Shown one piece after another: positions 12,401 through 24,604 of a stretch of 64,000 bases of DNA. The stretch's first letter is position 1. Every line of letters begins with the position of its first letter. The stretch covers positions 67,539,618 through 67,603,617 of the forward strand of contig CM055905.1 in assembly GCA_029582155.1 (NCBI GenBank), read 5' to 3'. The position numbers were made by a program, and so were the translations under genes. The notes under the pieces are model-generated. The model ran no database searches, was not told where the DNA came from, and was given only the letters and a program-made list of their open reading frames with translations. The stretch is from Panopea generosa (lineage: Eukaryota > Mollusca > Bivalvia > Adapedonta > Hiatellidae).

Positions 12401-15400
12401 TATATAACAACGTGTTTTCTTTGAAGAAAGCTTTAACTTGTTCAAAGACAATCTTTCAACTATCTTAGGAAAAAAAAAACATTATATTTCAAAAAGGGCG
12501 ACCATTGCCTACTGAGGTTTTATCATTTTTCTGGCTACCTTGAGGTCATCTGGTACCCCACCTTGAATTATAGACAGATTGACAAAATGAGCCAGAGGAC
12601 TAGCAATATCAGATGTGTATTGGACGTTCTTTAATCGGTCGAGATAAATTTTAAATGAACACTTTATTAGTTGTCCAATCAGATATAAATATAACGTATA
12701 TTGTAATTTACAAAAGTATAGTTGGTGACACAGGGAGGTGGGTTTATGTAAAGCGTCCACGTAATATGTGATAGGCAAATCCTGAATATTCATTACGTGA
12801 TGTAGTTTTCTTCTTTAACATTACCTCTGAAATGTTTCTTACTAGCTTTAGTAACAAATTATCTGAAAAGACAGCTAATTAGATTAATTACTATCCTTTT
12901 CTTATTATTCACTTTTCGTTGTACAATGAATATATCCTTAGCGAATATATTCCTGTCTCCTGGAGCATGCAACTCGGCAAACATAATATTATTGTAAACG
13001 ATAAAGTATACAGTGGTACAGCATAAATTTACATTGATATTTGTTAGTATGTTTGTTTGAATATTTAGCGTTATTTCGTGCCATCGAAGGCAAAAAGACG
13101 AACAGTTAGCCAAACCACTCTTTTCTGAGATCCTGAAAGGTTAGTCAGTACTCGATCACACCGATCTCCGCAAGTAACTGATAACTTTCCTATTTGAATC
13201 AGGGGTGAGAGAAGAATGCTAATGAGACTCAATGTCGTATATCAATCATCACTGAGACTGTAACCTGGCTGAGATTCGAATGCATGGCCCCTGGAATGAG
13301 TAAGACGCTCTACCGACTAAGCTAACCGGACCGGGTTATTGTTCATCTGAATAAAGTGTTACTGATACTCTCAAACACAAACACATTTCAGTATATGGAA
13401 CCCAGTGTTCAACAAAAAACGACTGTGAAATTCTAGCTGATGCTGTTTGTCAGGACGGAGTATGTGCCTGTGAAAGTGGTTTAAAACATGTCAAAGGGAA
13501 ATGCAAGAAAGGTTAGTTTGAATCCTGGTTAGGTAGTATACAATTCCGATGCTATTTTAAGATAAAACAATTTTGTTCGACAATATGGACAATGGTTATG
13601 ATTTTTTAATCGAACAAAGAGCAAATAAAACATGACTTGCTTGCAATAGAAAAAAGCGTTTTATGTCTATTATTGTACTGATTAATGTGTATCTAAATCT
13701 CCATTTTGACTAGTACATGATTATATTTTATATTCTTGTATAAACCTCTGTCGACTTTATGTTTTAGATTTTGGTTCTTGTAATGCATAAACCGAATCCG
13801 TTTTCATTTAAAGTCTACTAGAAATTAGTTCGGGCTTTTTGTTTGTAGCCTACAACTCCGTTACCTAAATGCACTGCACGCACGGCAGCGAATTTACATT
13901 TAAATTCAGATAACGGGGCATGCATGATTCAAAACAATAAAAAGAAGTGATAATCGCACTAGAATTTAATGAAAATTACCAGAATAGGTAGAACTATGTT
14001 ATATCAAATAAAATAAATTTTAAAAAATCGATAAAAAAAACTCAATGTTTTATTGCTATTTATCTGAGTGCTGTAATTCTAAAACTCCTACTACTTGTGA
14101 TACTTCAACTCTAAAATGTAGAAATATCATACCAAAGCAGTTAAAACGATTTTAACAGTCCTACTGTATGGTACGGTGTTTTGTGTCTCTGGATACAATC
14201 TTATGTACTGTAAAGTAAGACCTAAAGTATCTATATCAATATATTGCACGACATAAGTGTCTTTAACAACAGTCCTACGAGACAGTGTTATAATACCGTA
14301 TAAGTCTATATATTCAGTCTCAGACTGAATAATACAAGGTGTGAAGAGTCTCTATCTGCACTCTTATACTGGACGACTTAAACTATATTGATCTACCGTC
14401 TTTTTTTTTTTTTTTTTGTCTTTTTTTTTGTGATGAATATCTTTTATTCTATGTAAGACATAATACAATGTTATAAAAAAACTGTTCATGTATCAATACA
14501 AGCTATATAAATTTTTTAACAAATTACATGATACCTTTAGATAACATAACATGTCTTACAAGTAATATTTGAAAGGTGAATATAAACAGAAAATAAAAGA
14601 GTAGAGAAAGAGCAAAGATAAGGCAAGTAGAAATTTACAGCAGTTGAGAAGATGAGAAGCTGTATGCAGTATAGTTTTCCTTTTATAGTTTACATGTTTC
14701 CCCATTTATTTTCATGTGACATGAGTTTGTTTTTGTTTATTGCAATAAGTTTTTCTATTTGCTTGTGGGTTTTTTTTTGTAGATATGGTATGAATGCTTT
14801 AATACTGGGAACTGTCTTCGTGTATTTATTCTTAAATATGAAATATTTAGCAAGTAATATTATACAGCTAAGTAAATCAACTGATGAAGAGTTATATAAT
14901 CCGAACGATATTTTTTGAAAACAGATGTTGAAAGGTTGATTGATCTACCATCTTACTGGAGTATATAAAAAGGCCATGATATTTTACAGTATTACGGGAC
15001 TGGGTAGAACGGCCTCAAGACTCTCTATCTACAGTCTTACTTGACTGTATTATACGACCATAAATGTAGTGATGGGTTAATATTTCCACAATCGACTATC
15101 GGTTACAATAGATTTGATGCAACCGATTAATAATCAGTCAATATGGGGTTTCGTGAAAAATGACCCTGACCTTAGCATAAGGAACATGAAGTCTGGACAG
15201 TTTAAAATAATTATGTTACTACGTATTGTATAAATAGTTTGTATACTTAAAATTGTCAATTAAATATGATTGAACTTTGTTGTTCTTTTATTGTTTGTGT
15301 CTCATTACCAATGAATTATACAGAGAATACCATGTAAGTGTCTGATATTATCAACTTTATTAGGTGAGTCTTAGAAAAAAAGACGAGGCTCTGTCGAGTC

Positions 15401-18400
15401 CTTGTTCTTTTTTGTGCCGAACCTGATAAAGTTAATAAATTAGACACTTACATAGTATTCTATTTATTATGTCCATATTTCCTATTCGTTTTTTTTTCAT
15501 TTTTAGTAGTGTTAAAAGTAGTTCCGTTCAGGTCAAAATGTATAAGTATACATAACGACGTCATGGAGTATACATTATGACGTCATGTGCTTGATAAACT
15601 TGCAATGACATGATAAACCTATGTTTACCAGGTAGGCAGTTTACCAACAGAAATGAATGCATTGACATGATAAATAAAAATACCAAGATGCCGATGTAAT
15701 GAACCTAAGGTATTGCATTTCTCCAGATGTGACTAAGTTTATAGCAGAATAACATACTAGGGCACAAAATGACCACAAGATATCACTTGAGCTTAAAGTT
15801 TTAGTAAGCTAAAAGTAAGGCAATTAATTAAAGTTACCGGTAACATGTTAAGTAGCTTTATTCAATGTAACAAACATATATTTTGTAAATTAAAACGATT
15901 ACATACTCAAACGTAAATATGATTTGCAAAAATGTGTTTTAAATTTCATAATATTTAACATACTGTATACTTGCAGGGAAGCAATACACCATTCTGGTCA
16001 AAACGACATATGGGGACAGTATCAGCGAAGACGTGCACATTGACATAATTGGATTCCGTGGCAGGGTTAATGATGTTCAATTAAAACCAGATACAGGGAG
16101 TTTTGAGAGTGGCAGTATCAATACGTTCAATATTGAATTGGAGGAGGATATAGGCAGGGTAAAAGTTTTAAATATGACCTTAGTCAGAGTTGAATATATA
16201 ATTACACTCAGGAAATACTTAATCAACATGGACATTCGCAACGTATCATATGTTAAGCTAGGGCTTTACCTTTCAGGTTAATTTGTACAAGTTCAATTAT
16301 TTCGTTTCGATTATCTATAATAATCCCGTTCAAAAGTAACTTGTTATATTGTTTAAATATATATATGTGTATAAATGCTGTATGCGAAGTATAACAACAT
16401 GCAGGAGTAACGGACCTTGGTTACTCCCCTACTCCTCTAACTGTATTTTGTTTGTTCTCAAATGTCCCTTATACCTAAGGCATGACATGGTGCGCCAGCT
16501 TGCCCTTGTTTTTGATTTATAAGCTACAATATGAACTGTTTGCCGTTTCTGAAAAATAATGATAAAGAACCTCGAAAATATATTTTATATATATATATAT
16601 CATAATGCCTCGGTTAAATGTGTTTCAATTCTGAAAATAATATTAATTTAGATAAATTATAACCTCAATGCAATGAAAATGATTCACATAATGACACGTA
16701 ATTGTAGAGTGTCGGTAAATTATAGCTTTCTTAAAGAATGAGCAATAGAAATACAGAACCGAAATGTAATACATGTTTATGGCAAATCCCTTGTGATTAT
16801 TTTGTATAGATATTTTATACATGTATTAAAACGTTTGGAAAAGTAGTGTACAAAGTTTAAAAGTCTAAAGACGTATTCATAATTTGATAAATATGGCCTT
16901 ATTTACTTATTAATACTTCGATAAATATGGCCTTATGTTGTTTATTTATAATTTGATAAATATGGCCTTATGTTGCTTATTTATACTTTGATAAATATGG
17001 CTATTTATAATTTGATAAATATGGCCTTATGTTGTTTATTTATAATTTGATAAATATGGCCTTATGTTACTTAAGTATACTTTAATAAATATGGCCTTAT
17101 GTTTCTTATTTATAATTTGATAAATATGGCCTTATGTTACTTATTGGTATTTTGATAAATATGGCCTTATGTTATTTATTGGTCATTTGATAAATATGGC
17201 CTTATGGTACTTATTTATAAAATTGATAAATACGACCTTATGTTTCTTATTGATAATTTGATAAATATGGCCTTCTGTTACTTATTCATATTTCGATAAA
17301 TATGGCCTAATGTTACTTATTCATATTTTGATAAATATGGCCTTATATTAATTATCGATAATTTGATAAAAATGGCATTAAGTTTCTTATTGATACTATG
17401 ATAAATATGGCCTTATGTTTCTGATTGATAATTTTATAAATATGGCCTTGTGTTACTTATTGATAATTTGCTATATATGGCCTTAGGTTTCTTATTGATA
17501 ATTTAATAAATATGGCCTTATTTTACATATTTAAAATTTGATAAATATGGCCTTATTTTACTTAATGGTAATTTGATAAATATGGCCTAATGTTACTTAT
17601 TTATAATTTCATAAATATGGCCTTATGTTACTTATTGGTAATTTAAAAAAGATGGCCTTATGAAACTTATTCATCTTTCAATAAATATGGCCTAATGTTA
17701 CTTATTGATAATTTGATAAATATGGCCTTATGTTTCTTAATGATAATTTGATAAATATGACCTTATGTTACTAATTTATAATTTGATAAATATGGTCTTA
17801 ATGTTACTATTGGTAATTTGGTAAAGATGGCCTGATGTTACCTATTCATAATTTTATAAATATGACCTTATGTTACTTATTGGTAATTGGGTAAAGATGG
17901 CCTGATGTTACCTATTCATAATTTGATGAATATTGCCTTCTGTTACTTATTCATAACTTGATAAATATGGTCTTATGTTACTTATTGGTAATTTGGTAAA
18001 GATGGCCTGATGTTACTTATTCATAATTTGATAAATATGGTCTTATGTTACTTATTGGTAATTTGATAAATATGGCCTTATGTAACTTATTTATAACTTT
18101 CATTCCAGTCTGTTAGTTTGTTACTTTTATGTTTCAGATTAAAAGTGTGAATGTGACGCTCAGTAAAAGTACTTCGCAGACGCTTTTATGGAGACTAATC
18201 TGGATGTCGTTTTACGATTTGTTATCGAGGGAATATTGCATCATTACGACTTGGAAATGGTTACAAAGTGGTAACTCTGCTTTATTACCAGGTAATTTGT
18301 TTAATGTGGTAAATATTTTATATCTTCTTGACGAATGCTTCCGTCAGACATTCTACAAGTTCAGTCTGCTTTATAAAAGTTTATATAGCGAACATGGTTA

Positions 18401-21138
18401 ATATAATCATTACACATCGGGCGAATTTCTCTGTAGTATGCTTAGTACATGTACTGTGTCATTGTTTGTTCAAAAGTCAAGGTTTTATATAGTAACTTGT
18501 TAAATATAATCTTAAGATATCGGGCGAATTTCCCTGCCGTATGCTTAGTACATGTAGTAACTTGTTAAATATAATCATAACACATCGGGCGAATTTCTCT
18601 GTCGTATGCTTAGTACATGAACTGTGCAATTGTTTGTTCGAAAGTCAAGGTTTTATATAGTAACTTGTTAAATATAATCTTAACATATCGGGCGAATTTC
18701 CCTGCCGTATGCTAAGTACATGTAGTAACTTGTTAAATATAATCATAAGACATCGGGCGGATTTCTCTGTCGTATGCTTAGTACATGTAGTAACTTGTTA
18801 AATATAATCATAACACATCGGGCGAATTTCTCTGTTGTATGCTTAGTACATGTACTGTGCCATTGTTTGTTCGAAAGTCAATTGTTTATCGATTATAGTT
18901 GTTATTTCTATTAATAGTTGTCATTTATTCATGTTTTGTATCATAGGGACATGACAATGTGATACATCATAAAAAAATAATCTACATTTTGAGACTTCTA
19001 ATTATATCAACATTCGTAAATTTCAAATCCAATATCAGACTTACACCATTTTCTCTTTTAATAAATCAACTTTCACATACGGGTATTGATTAATTTTAGA
19101 GAGGTATTAATCCTACATTAAGGTTACGCGCTGCATTAAGGTTACGCACTGCATTAAGGTTACATTTTTGATATTGTCAGGTTTTGAATTCCATAAAAAA
19201 TTAAACATTTAATTTCTAACATACATGTATCTCATATATTTCAATGATGTTTTCGGTAATACAATGAACGCATACATAAGTGTAGGTATGAGTTATAACA
19301 ACTGTAATTTTATCTGGAAAATTTCTATTTTTGGATTCAAGTTAAATTTGAAAATATATTGTTTTGTTTTGGGGTTTTTTCCATGCTAAAGTATTCTTAA
19401 TGTTTACACTTTTCTTGTATCCCTGTTTTGCAGGATTTATATCACTTTTATCAAATTAACATATTTTATTATCACTATACTTTGATGAATATAGTTTTAA
19501 TCCAGAAAAGAAACTGATTTGTCTGAGGTGCTAAATAACTTAAATTATATTTTTCGAACATTCACTTTTAAAGACATATCTATACTTACATTATTATTGC
19601 GTTGAACCTAACATTATAACGGTTATAGCCGAATTAAATGTAGTTATTTCACTAATTTTATGCTAGTCGTCAAGTTTAGTTACACGAAAAAAGTATTGGT
19701 GATTTCTTTAAATGGATTAATACGAGATTAGTAATAAAAAGCGTAGCTGTAGCAGCTTTAAATACTGGATACTGGGTGCTACACACAAAACTCAAACTTA
19801 ATTTAACATAGAATAGTAAAGATCACCGAGAATTCGAAAATATGTCGTTAGTGACTGAACACTTAGCATAAATAAGTGCTCTTTTAATCTGACAGAATTG
19901 GGTAATTTATACAAACGAAAAGAAGAGATGAGATATACAATAGACTATAATGATAGATGTAATTTTATTTTGTGCATATATATTTTATTGTAATAATCCT
20001 GTTGTTTTTCGAATAAAACATTCTAGTCTTTAAAAGTAATTTGTTTTTATAGTATACATTTACATGGCGTTTGTTATTTTCTGGTAGTATTCGAACTGAT
20101 ATTAATATGCATTCATTATCTCATAAACATGGAAGGTATTTTTTATTGAAATATCATATAATTTATATGAAATATATATATGTCCAATATATCACTAAAT
20201 GCTATATAGTACATAAGAAATATACGTCACATATATCACTATGTGTTATATAATTCATATGAAATCTATATGTCCAATATATCACTAAATGCTATATATT
20301 TCACATGAAATATATATGTCCAATATATCACTAAATGTTATATAATTCATATAAAATACATATGTCCAATATATCACTAAATGATATATAATCCATATAA
20401 AATATTAATGTCTAATATATCACTAAATGTTACATAATTCATATGAAATATATATGTCCAGTGTGTCACTAAATGTTATATAATTCATATGAAATATATA
20501 TGTCCAATGTGTCACTAAATATTATATAATTCATATGAAATATATATGTCCAATATATCACTAAATGTTATATAATCAATATAAAATATATTCGTCCAAT
20601 ATATCACTGAAGGTTATTTAATTCATATGAAATATACACGTCCAATATATCACGAAATGATATATAATTCAAATGAAATATACATGTTTAATATACCACT
20701 TAATGTTATATAATTCATATGAAATATATATGTCCAATTTATCACTAAATGTTATATAATTCATATGAAATATATATGTAAAATATATATATTCTATATA
20801 ACACTAAATGTTATATAATTCATATTAAATACATTGTATATACCCATGTATGCCCGATATATCACTAAATTCTTGTTTTAGAATCGCGGGGTAGATATAT
20901 CGGATATTTTGAAGACGGAAAAAGCGCGAACTACGGTGGACGTATTTCATATTGGATTAAAGCATCCAGCGAACATTACTGTATGGTGGGGTGTATGAAA
21001 CGCATTGTCTGTACAGCTATTTTATTCAAGAGGAACACTCAAGTGTGCAATATGATAACACATCTAGACGAACGTTCCATTACATATAAGAATAATGGGA
21101 CAAGAGAAAGTCTCCTCTACAAGAGGTTACGAGTCTAA
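6356..21138 (+). CDS. Gene P: sushi/EB/PLAT/apple multidomain protein (3' portion, 8 exons)
   Basis: Exons 6356-6435, 7214-7334, 9199-9432, 10275-10442, 13392-13511, 15977-16158, 18138-18291 and 20882-21138 join without a frame break into about 437 residues ending in TAA. Domain order is sushi, long sushi, sushi, EB/EGF-like, PLAT, apple/PAN-like. There is no transmembrane segment, so the product is probably secreted, but the signal peptide is not in view. The first exon opens in phase 1, so at least one upstream exon is missing; none was recognisable between 316 and 6355. Domain order, exon lengths and intron phases match the 3' half of the opposite-strand gene ending at 29353, so the two look like paralogues. 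The function is unknown; sushi and PLAT modules usually bind proteins, glycans or lipids. The gene assignment is inferred from splice-phase continuity. Confidence 0.75.
7214..7334 (+). CDS. Gene P exon: C-terminal half of split sushi domain
   Basis: Acceptor TATTTACAG, donor CCAA|GTGAGT; phase 0 in, phase 1 out. It encodes IQINCKDRYEMIH... to ..GNWTRSMPICTPS. The pattern C, about 19 residues, C, short loop with W, P-x-C is that of the second half of a sushi domain. Upstream in-frame codons to an ATG at 7124 are probably intron read-through. Confidence 0.75.
7335..9198. other. Gene P intron with TATA-like site and duplicated hairpins
   Basis: No exon was found. A TATATAAG at about 8036 is followed by two related hairpins (8136-8158; about 8253-8280), each followed by AAGTAGTTG-containing sequence. 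An open frame at 8694-8876 has no recognisable domain. Confidence 0.45.
9199..9432 (+). CDS. Gene P exon: long sushi domain
   Basis: A symmetric phase 1-1 exon of 234 nt. The acceptor follows TTATATTTTAG and the donor is CCTA|GTAAGT. It encodes about 78 residues starting KCKLLIRQG, with ISCDDGYELV at the second cysteine, CGYGSWRNVHHC at the end and FP after the last cysteine. All four sushi cysteines and the tryptophan are present, but the first loop is longer than the usual roughly 60-residue module. The likely counterpart in gene M is the 237 nt exon at 43424-43660. Confidence 0.8.
10275..10442 (+). CDS. Gene P exon: sushi domain
   Basis: A symmetric phase 1-1 exon of 168 nt; acceptor TTTGCATAG, donor CCAG|GTATAG. 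It encodes a canonical sushi module: RCPAPETNGTIED, then VTIKCQSGYKVLDGS, LKCGDKHWSHSGACVPG. The ending W-S-H-x-x-x-C-V-P is shared with three gene M sushi exons (36083, 40366, 41655), marking a common exon subfamily. Confidence 0.85.
10678..11104. mobile_element. Foldback/MITE-like element with ~70 bp inverted arms
   Basis: The arm at 10678-10749 ends TTTTGTGTGGAGTC and is mirrored by GACTCCACACAAA... at 11026-11104. Outer parts also pair (ATATACCT / AGGTATAT). No transposase sequence lies between the arms. It sits in the gene P intron between the sushi exon at 10275 and the EB exon at 13392. Confidence 0.65.
11105..13082. other. Gene P intron, mostly unremarkable
   Basis: Apart from the 80 bp tandem repeat at 11918-12225, I see no gene, RNA or named element. 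Several 60-100 codon open frames on either strand lack domain signatures. Confidence 0.4.
11918..12225. repeat. ~80 bp tandem repeat, four diverged copies
   Basis: Each copy holds TAGACAATCCGAGAGCTTTT then TTCATTTAAAAATG and an AT-rich remainder. Confidence 0.72.
13083..13337 (-). mobile_element. tRNA-derived SINE (family D)
   Basis: On the minus strand a tRNA-like head (TTAGCTTAGTCGG..., GCATTCGAATCTC) is followed by a body matching the copy at 33775-34033: TTGATATACGACAT, TCACC.CTGATTC, AGTTATCAGTTACTTGCGGA. It ends about 55 bp before the EB exon of gene P. Confidence 0.72.
13392..13511 (+). CDS. Gene P exon: EB/EGF-like cysteine-rich module
   Basis: A symmetric phase 1-1 exon of 120 nt; acceptor ACATTTCAG, donor AAAG|GTTAGT. 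It encodes about 40 residues, YGTQCSTKNDCEI... VCQDGVCACESGLKHV... KCKK, with six cysteines (C-x5-C-x7-C-x4-C-x-C-x10-C). This resembles EB-type or short EGF-like modules. Gene M has two exons of identical length and cysteine layout (37665 and 35692). Confidence 0.75.
13512..15323. other. Gene P intron
   Basis: Contains a T-rich tract (about 14401-14428) and an 88-codon hydrophobic open frame at 14652-14918 that I could not assign. No other structure was seen. Confidence 0.35.
15324..15461. mobile_element. Hairpin MITE
   Basis: About 36 bp terminal inverted repeats: AGAATACCATGTAAGTGTCT at the left and its near complement ending ACACTTACATAGTATTCT at the right. The middle is only about 60 bp. 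It lies in the gene P intron before the PLAT exons. Confidence 0.7.
15977..16158 (+). CDS. Gene P exon: PLAT/LH2 domain, first half
   Basis: Acceptor ACTTGCAG, donor AGG|GTAAAA; phase 1 in, phase 0 out. It encodes YTILVKTTYGDSISEDVHID, then IIGFRG and FNIELEEDIGR. The pattern Y-x-I-x-V-x-T, a hydrophobic strand ending in I-x-G, then F-x-I and a terminal L/I-G is the PLAT (lipoxygenase homology 2) signature. PLAT domains are beta-sandwiches that bind lipids or proteins. The reading frame continues past the donor for some 120 nt, which is intron. Confidence 0.72.
16875..18100. repeat. 35 bp minisatellite inside the PLAT-splitting intron
   Basis: About 34 copies of TTTGATAAATATGGCCTTAT-GTTACTTATTGATAA. 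The last unit ends 37 bp before the second PLAT exon of gene P. Confidence 0.93.
18138..18291 (+). CDS. Gene P exon: PLAT/LH2 domain, second half
   Basis: Acceptor TATGTTTCAG, donor CCAG|GTAATT; phase 0 in, phase 1 out. It encodes IKSVNVTLSKSTSQTLLWRL, IWMSFYDLL and ITTWKWLQSGNSALLPG. The spacing of two tryptophan motifs after the strand KSVNVTLS fits the closing strands of PLAT. Gene M exon 31250-31406 has the same start (IGRIKFSLSKN) and the same phases. The preceding intron is nearly filled by a 35 bp minisatellite ending about 37 bp before this exon. Confidence 0.72.
18396..18885. repeat. Mixed 66/104 bp tandem repeat
   Basis: Copies share AGTAACTTGTTAAATATAAT, CATCGGGCGAATTTCTCTG and GTATGCTTAGTACATG. 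Some carry an extra 38 bp (TTGTTTGTTCGAAAGTCAAG) and some do not. Confidence 0.82.
18886..20139. other. Gene P intron, no element recognised
   Basis: Only a short triplication (GCATTAAGGTTACGC, 19116-19166) stands out. No exon signals fit the gene model. Confidence 0.4.
20140..20878. repeat. 46 bp minisatellite abutting the last gene P acceptor
   Basis: About 16 copies of ATGTCCAATATATCACTAAA-TGTTATATAATTCATATGAAATATAT. The final partial unit (ATATATCACTAAAT) runs straight into TCTTGTTTTAG, the acceptor of the terminal exon. Confidence 0.92.
20882..21138 (+). CDS. Gene P terminal exon: apple/PAN-like domain and stop
   Basis: Acceptor TTGTTTTAG, phase 1 in, TAA at 21136-21138. It encodes about 85 residues: YIGYFEDGKSANYGG, HYCMVGCMKRIVCTAIL, VCNMITHLD, ending LLYKRLRV. 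The cysteine pattern C-x3-C-x5-C-x11-C resembles the core of apple/PAN folds, but the domain is short and the family call is tentative. Gene M ends in a matching exon (YFDEGRRA..., YYCMVRCAKTKRC), the clearest sign that the two genes are related. Confidence 0.72.
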
Positions 21139-22209
21139 GCAGTAGATACTGCAGAATGTGTCCAAAACTTTGAGGCGACGATGATGTGTGTTCGCTCGTA
21201 TTATTATTATTATATAAATATATATATATATATATAGCAACGATAAATGAGTTGAATAAATCTCATGTAAGGTCACTTTTATGTTAATGTGTACTTTTTT
21301 AGCATTCACGCTATTATTCATGTGTCATTTTTTGTCTTATAATTGGTTTTATTCAGTATTTAAATTAATTGCAGTCTATGTTGCTATTTGGCGAATCTGA
21401 CATTTTCGGTGAATCATTGTCTTGAAACGTGTAGTTCTCGGTGACTTTGGACTTACAATGCCATCATGTTGTAGTATAACCACACTGTCAGTGCATAGAA
21501 ATGTCAACCCTATTAGAAATACTAATTTTAACACTGATAGTTGTTCAATTCACTTGTCACCATTTACAAGTCCCAATATTTACATTACCAAAACTTATAT
21601 CGTATAATTATATGGTTCTAAAACGTATATTCATAATGAGTAAGTATATCGATACGTTACGAACAATCCTGTGATTTGTTTATCACATTAAAACTTGTAA
21701 ATATTATTTACAGTGTGCTGGGCTTCGTATAAAGTAACAATAGCGTAGCGATCTATTTCTAATAAATGCATTGTAATAGTTATTATATCTAAAGATAAAA
21801 CGCGCTTTAAAGTAGCAATTTGTTATCTACAATTCAATTGTATTACGTTTAACAATAAGCATAAGCATTTTAAAAACTATTTAAATTACACAATTTATGC
21901 TAAACTCTAGTTAGTTGCAAAATGTTTTGTATTTATTATCATATAATTTTATTTACTTTTATTATTGTGACCTTTCTAAAAATATTTTTAAAGACTTAAA
22001 ACGTAGACAATAACTTCTTAATGCAAATTAAACTATCACTCAAAAACGTTCCATACACAGATATCAGTACGATATTTTAAATCACTTTCATTGACAAACA
22101 CGACTATATATTAATAATTTCATTCATTCATTCATAATGTGTTGCCATGCATATTGTATAATGAAAGTTGTATACAATGATGAGCCACGTTAGCTTAAAT
22201 CTAAAACAT
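21139..22209. other. 3' flank of gene P
   Basis: Holds an ATT/TA microsatellite (about 21196-21236), the poly(A) candidate and otherwise unremarkable AT-rich DNA. Confidence 0.4.
21255..21260 (+). promoter_or_regulatory. Candidate poly(A) signal of gene P
   Basis: AATAAA lies about 117 bp after the gene P stop codon, just beyond a TA-rich microsatellite. No better hexamer lies closer to the stop. Confidence 0.4.
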
Positions 22210-23385
22210 TTTTCTATATTCGAATCTGTATTTTATTCTGAATTCCATTCTGTATTTTATTCTGTATTATACTCTGTATTCTATTCTGTATTTTATGCTG
22301 TATTCTATTCTTTATTCTATTCTGTATTCCATTCTGTATTCCATTCTGTATTCTATTCCGTATTATATTCTGTATTCTATTCTGTATTACATTCTGTATT
22401 CCATTCTGTATTCTATTCTGTATTATATTCTGTATCCTATTCTGTAGTTTATTCTGTATTCTATTCTGTATTTCATTCTGTATTCCATTCCGTTTTATAG
22501 TTTGTACTCTTTTCTGTATTCTATTCTGTATTCCATTCCGTATGCTGTTCTCTATTCTATTCTGTAGTCCATTCTGTTTTCCATTCTGAATTCTATTCCG
22601 TATTATATTCCGTATTCTATTCTGTATTCTGTTCTGTATTTGTTTCTGTATTCTATCCCGTATTATATTCTGTGTTCTATTCTGTAATTTATTCTGTATT
22701 CTATTCTGCATTTCATTCTGTATTATTTTCTTTTTCGTCTGTCATTCTGTATTTTATTCTGTATTCCAGTCTGTATTCCAGTCTGTATTCTATTCCGTTT
22801 TATATTCTGTATTTTATTACGTATTTTATTTTGTTTTCCATTCTGAATACTTCTATTCAGTATTCCATTCCGTATTCTTTTCTGTATTATATTCTGTATT
22901 TTATTCTGTAATGTATTCTGTATTCTATTCTGTATTTTATTCTGTATTCCATTCTGTATTTTATTCTGTTTTAAGTTCTGTAATTTAATCTGTATTATAT
23001 TTTGTATCTTATTCTGTATTCCATTCTGTATTCCATTCTGTATTATATTCCGTATTCTATTCTGTATTATATACTGTATTCAATTGTGTATTCTATTCTA
23101 TTCTGTATTCTATACCATATTATATTCCGTTTTCTATTCTGTTTATTATTCTGTATTCTAATCTGTATCCCAATCTGTATTCTATTCTGTATTTTATTAC
23201 GTATTTTATTCTGTATTTTTTCTGTAATCTATTCTGTATTCCATTCTGTATTCTATTATGTATCCCATTCTGTATTCTATTCTGTATTCTGATCTATATT
23301 CTATTCTGTATCTTATTCTGAAATCCATTCTGTATTTTATTCTATTCTGTATTTTTTTTCTATTCTATTCTGTAATTTCGCAAGA
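22210..23385. repeat. 12 bp minisatellite
   Basis: Nearly 100 copies of TCTGTATTCTAT. Because 12 is a multiple of 3, open frames of up to 165 codons (YSVFYSVF on plus, IQNRIQNR on minus) arise on both strands. They are not genes. Confidence 0.95.
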
Positions 23386-24600
23386 AAACGTTTCAGAGCC
23401 ACTTTACATAATGCCTTTAAAACATAGGCAAGGGTATTGTATCAAATATTAGTATATCATGAATGACACACCAAGACAAAACTTTCTTATCTTTTCTTTC
23501 AATTTTATTCCCACAATTCCATCACTTTAAGAAACAAATTTAACGAATTAATTGGGGTCGACATATATGAACCGATAATAATGATAGCAGATCTGGGATA
23601 AAAATATATCCAATATTAAAAAAAATGTGTTTTTAATCGTGTTAAGTATATTTTAGTAATTAAGATTATAACAGATAAAATAGCTATTGACCTGATTTAG
23701 TTGCGTTTGATAATATGGTAACGGTTTAGTGTTTTACTGCAAGAAACTTATCTGTCACATATTAAAGCATTTGTTGAGAAAACATTTTGAAAATTTTTAA
23801 TGCTATCGATTACTTCCTAATTATAAAACCGTTGACAAAGACATTTCAAATGTATAAATATATCTGTATATGAAAGAGTATATCAATATATCATGTCTTC
23901 CCCAATATGTTGTTGTTGTTTCTGTTCAAACCAAGTATAATACATATAAAATGTTTTAACACTGACATACGAAGGATACATATCCTCAGCTTTAATATAT
24001 TTTAAAGTATCGCCGAATTTTTTTTATGGACCTCCGTTTTGACAAATGATGAAAATAAAATCTAATAATCGATAAATTGGAACATGAACATTTTACGCGA
24101 CCTGCTTAACGGATAAAAGGTGACATCGCAACGAACAGAACGTGGCTAGTTGCAATTTCTGGGCGGAGCTTGCTTCCTAATGAAACCTACACGCTGGCTC
24201 GGCACCTGTCACGTTCTAGCTCATCTTATTCATTAAAGACTGAAACGTCATTGACTTTGTTATATTTCGTTTCATGGCAAAATTTCGAAACTTCTACCAA
24301 TTTTGCAACGGGTTATTCAGAATTTATGAACAAATACATAAATCTATAGGTCAGACTACGACCAACGCGCTTAGACATTGAGTACACCAAGTATACGAGG
24401 TGTGTCCATCAAGTTCGTAATCACTATTTGCTGTACGAAAATTGACGCAATTTTGTCAAATTGATTTGACCACTTTACAATGAAATGTTTTAAAGATTAC
24501 ATCTGTAAATATTTCCAAAATCGCTTGAATCATTATGATTATATGCCTATAATTACATATTAATGTAGCGATGTGTAGGGCAAAGGAGGAAGACGATTAG
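23386..24600. other. Intergenic, no gene seen
   Basis: AT-rich sequence. A mariner-terminus-like string lies near 24393 without a partner end. Confidence 0.35.
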
Positions 24601-24604
24601 TATA

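Noticed and set aside
14652-14918. 88-codon hydrophobic open frame as a membrane-protein gene
   Set aside because: No splice sites, homologue or composition support; it lies in AT-rich intron DNA.
22168-22711. 110- and 165-codon open frames on both strands
   Set aside because: Explained by the 12 bp repeat unit, whose length is a multiple of 3.
24393-24425. Mariner transposon end (ACGAGGTGTGTCCATCAAGT)
   Set aside because: The string resembles a mariner terminus, but I found no partner end or transposase nearby.
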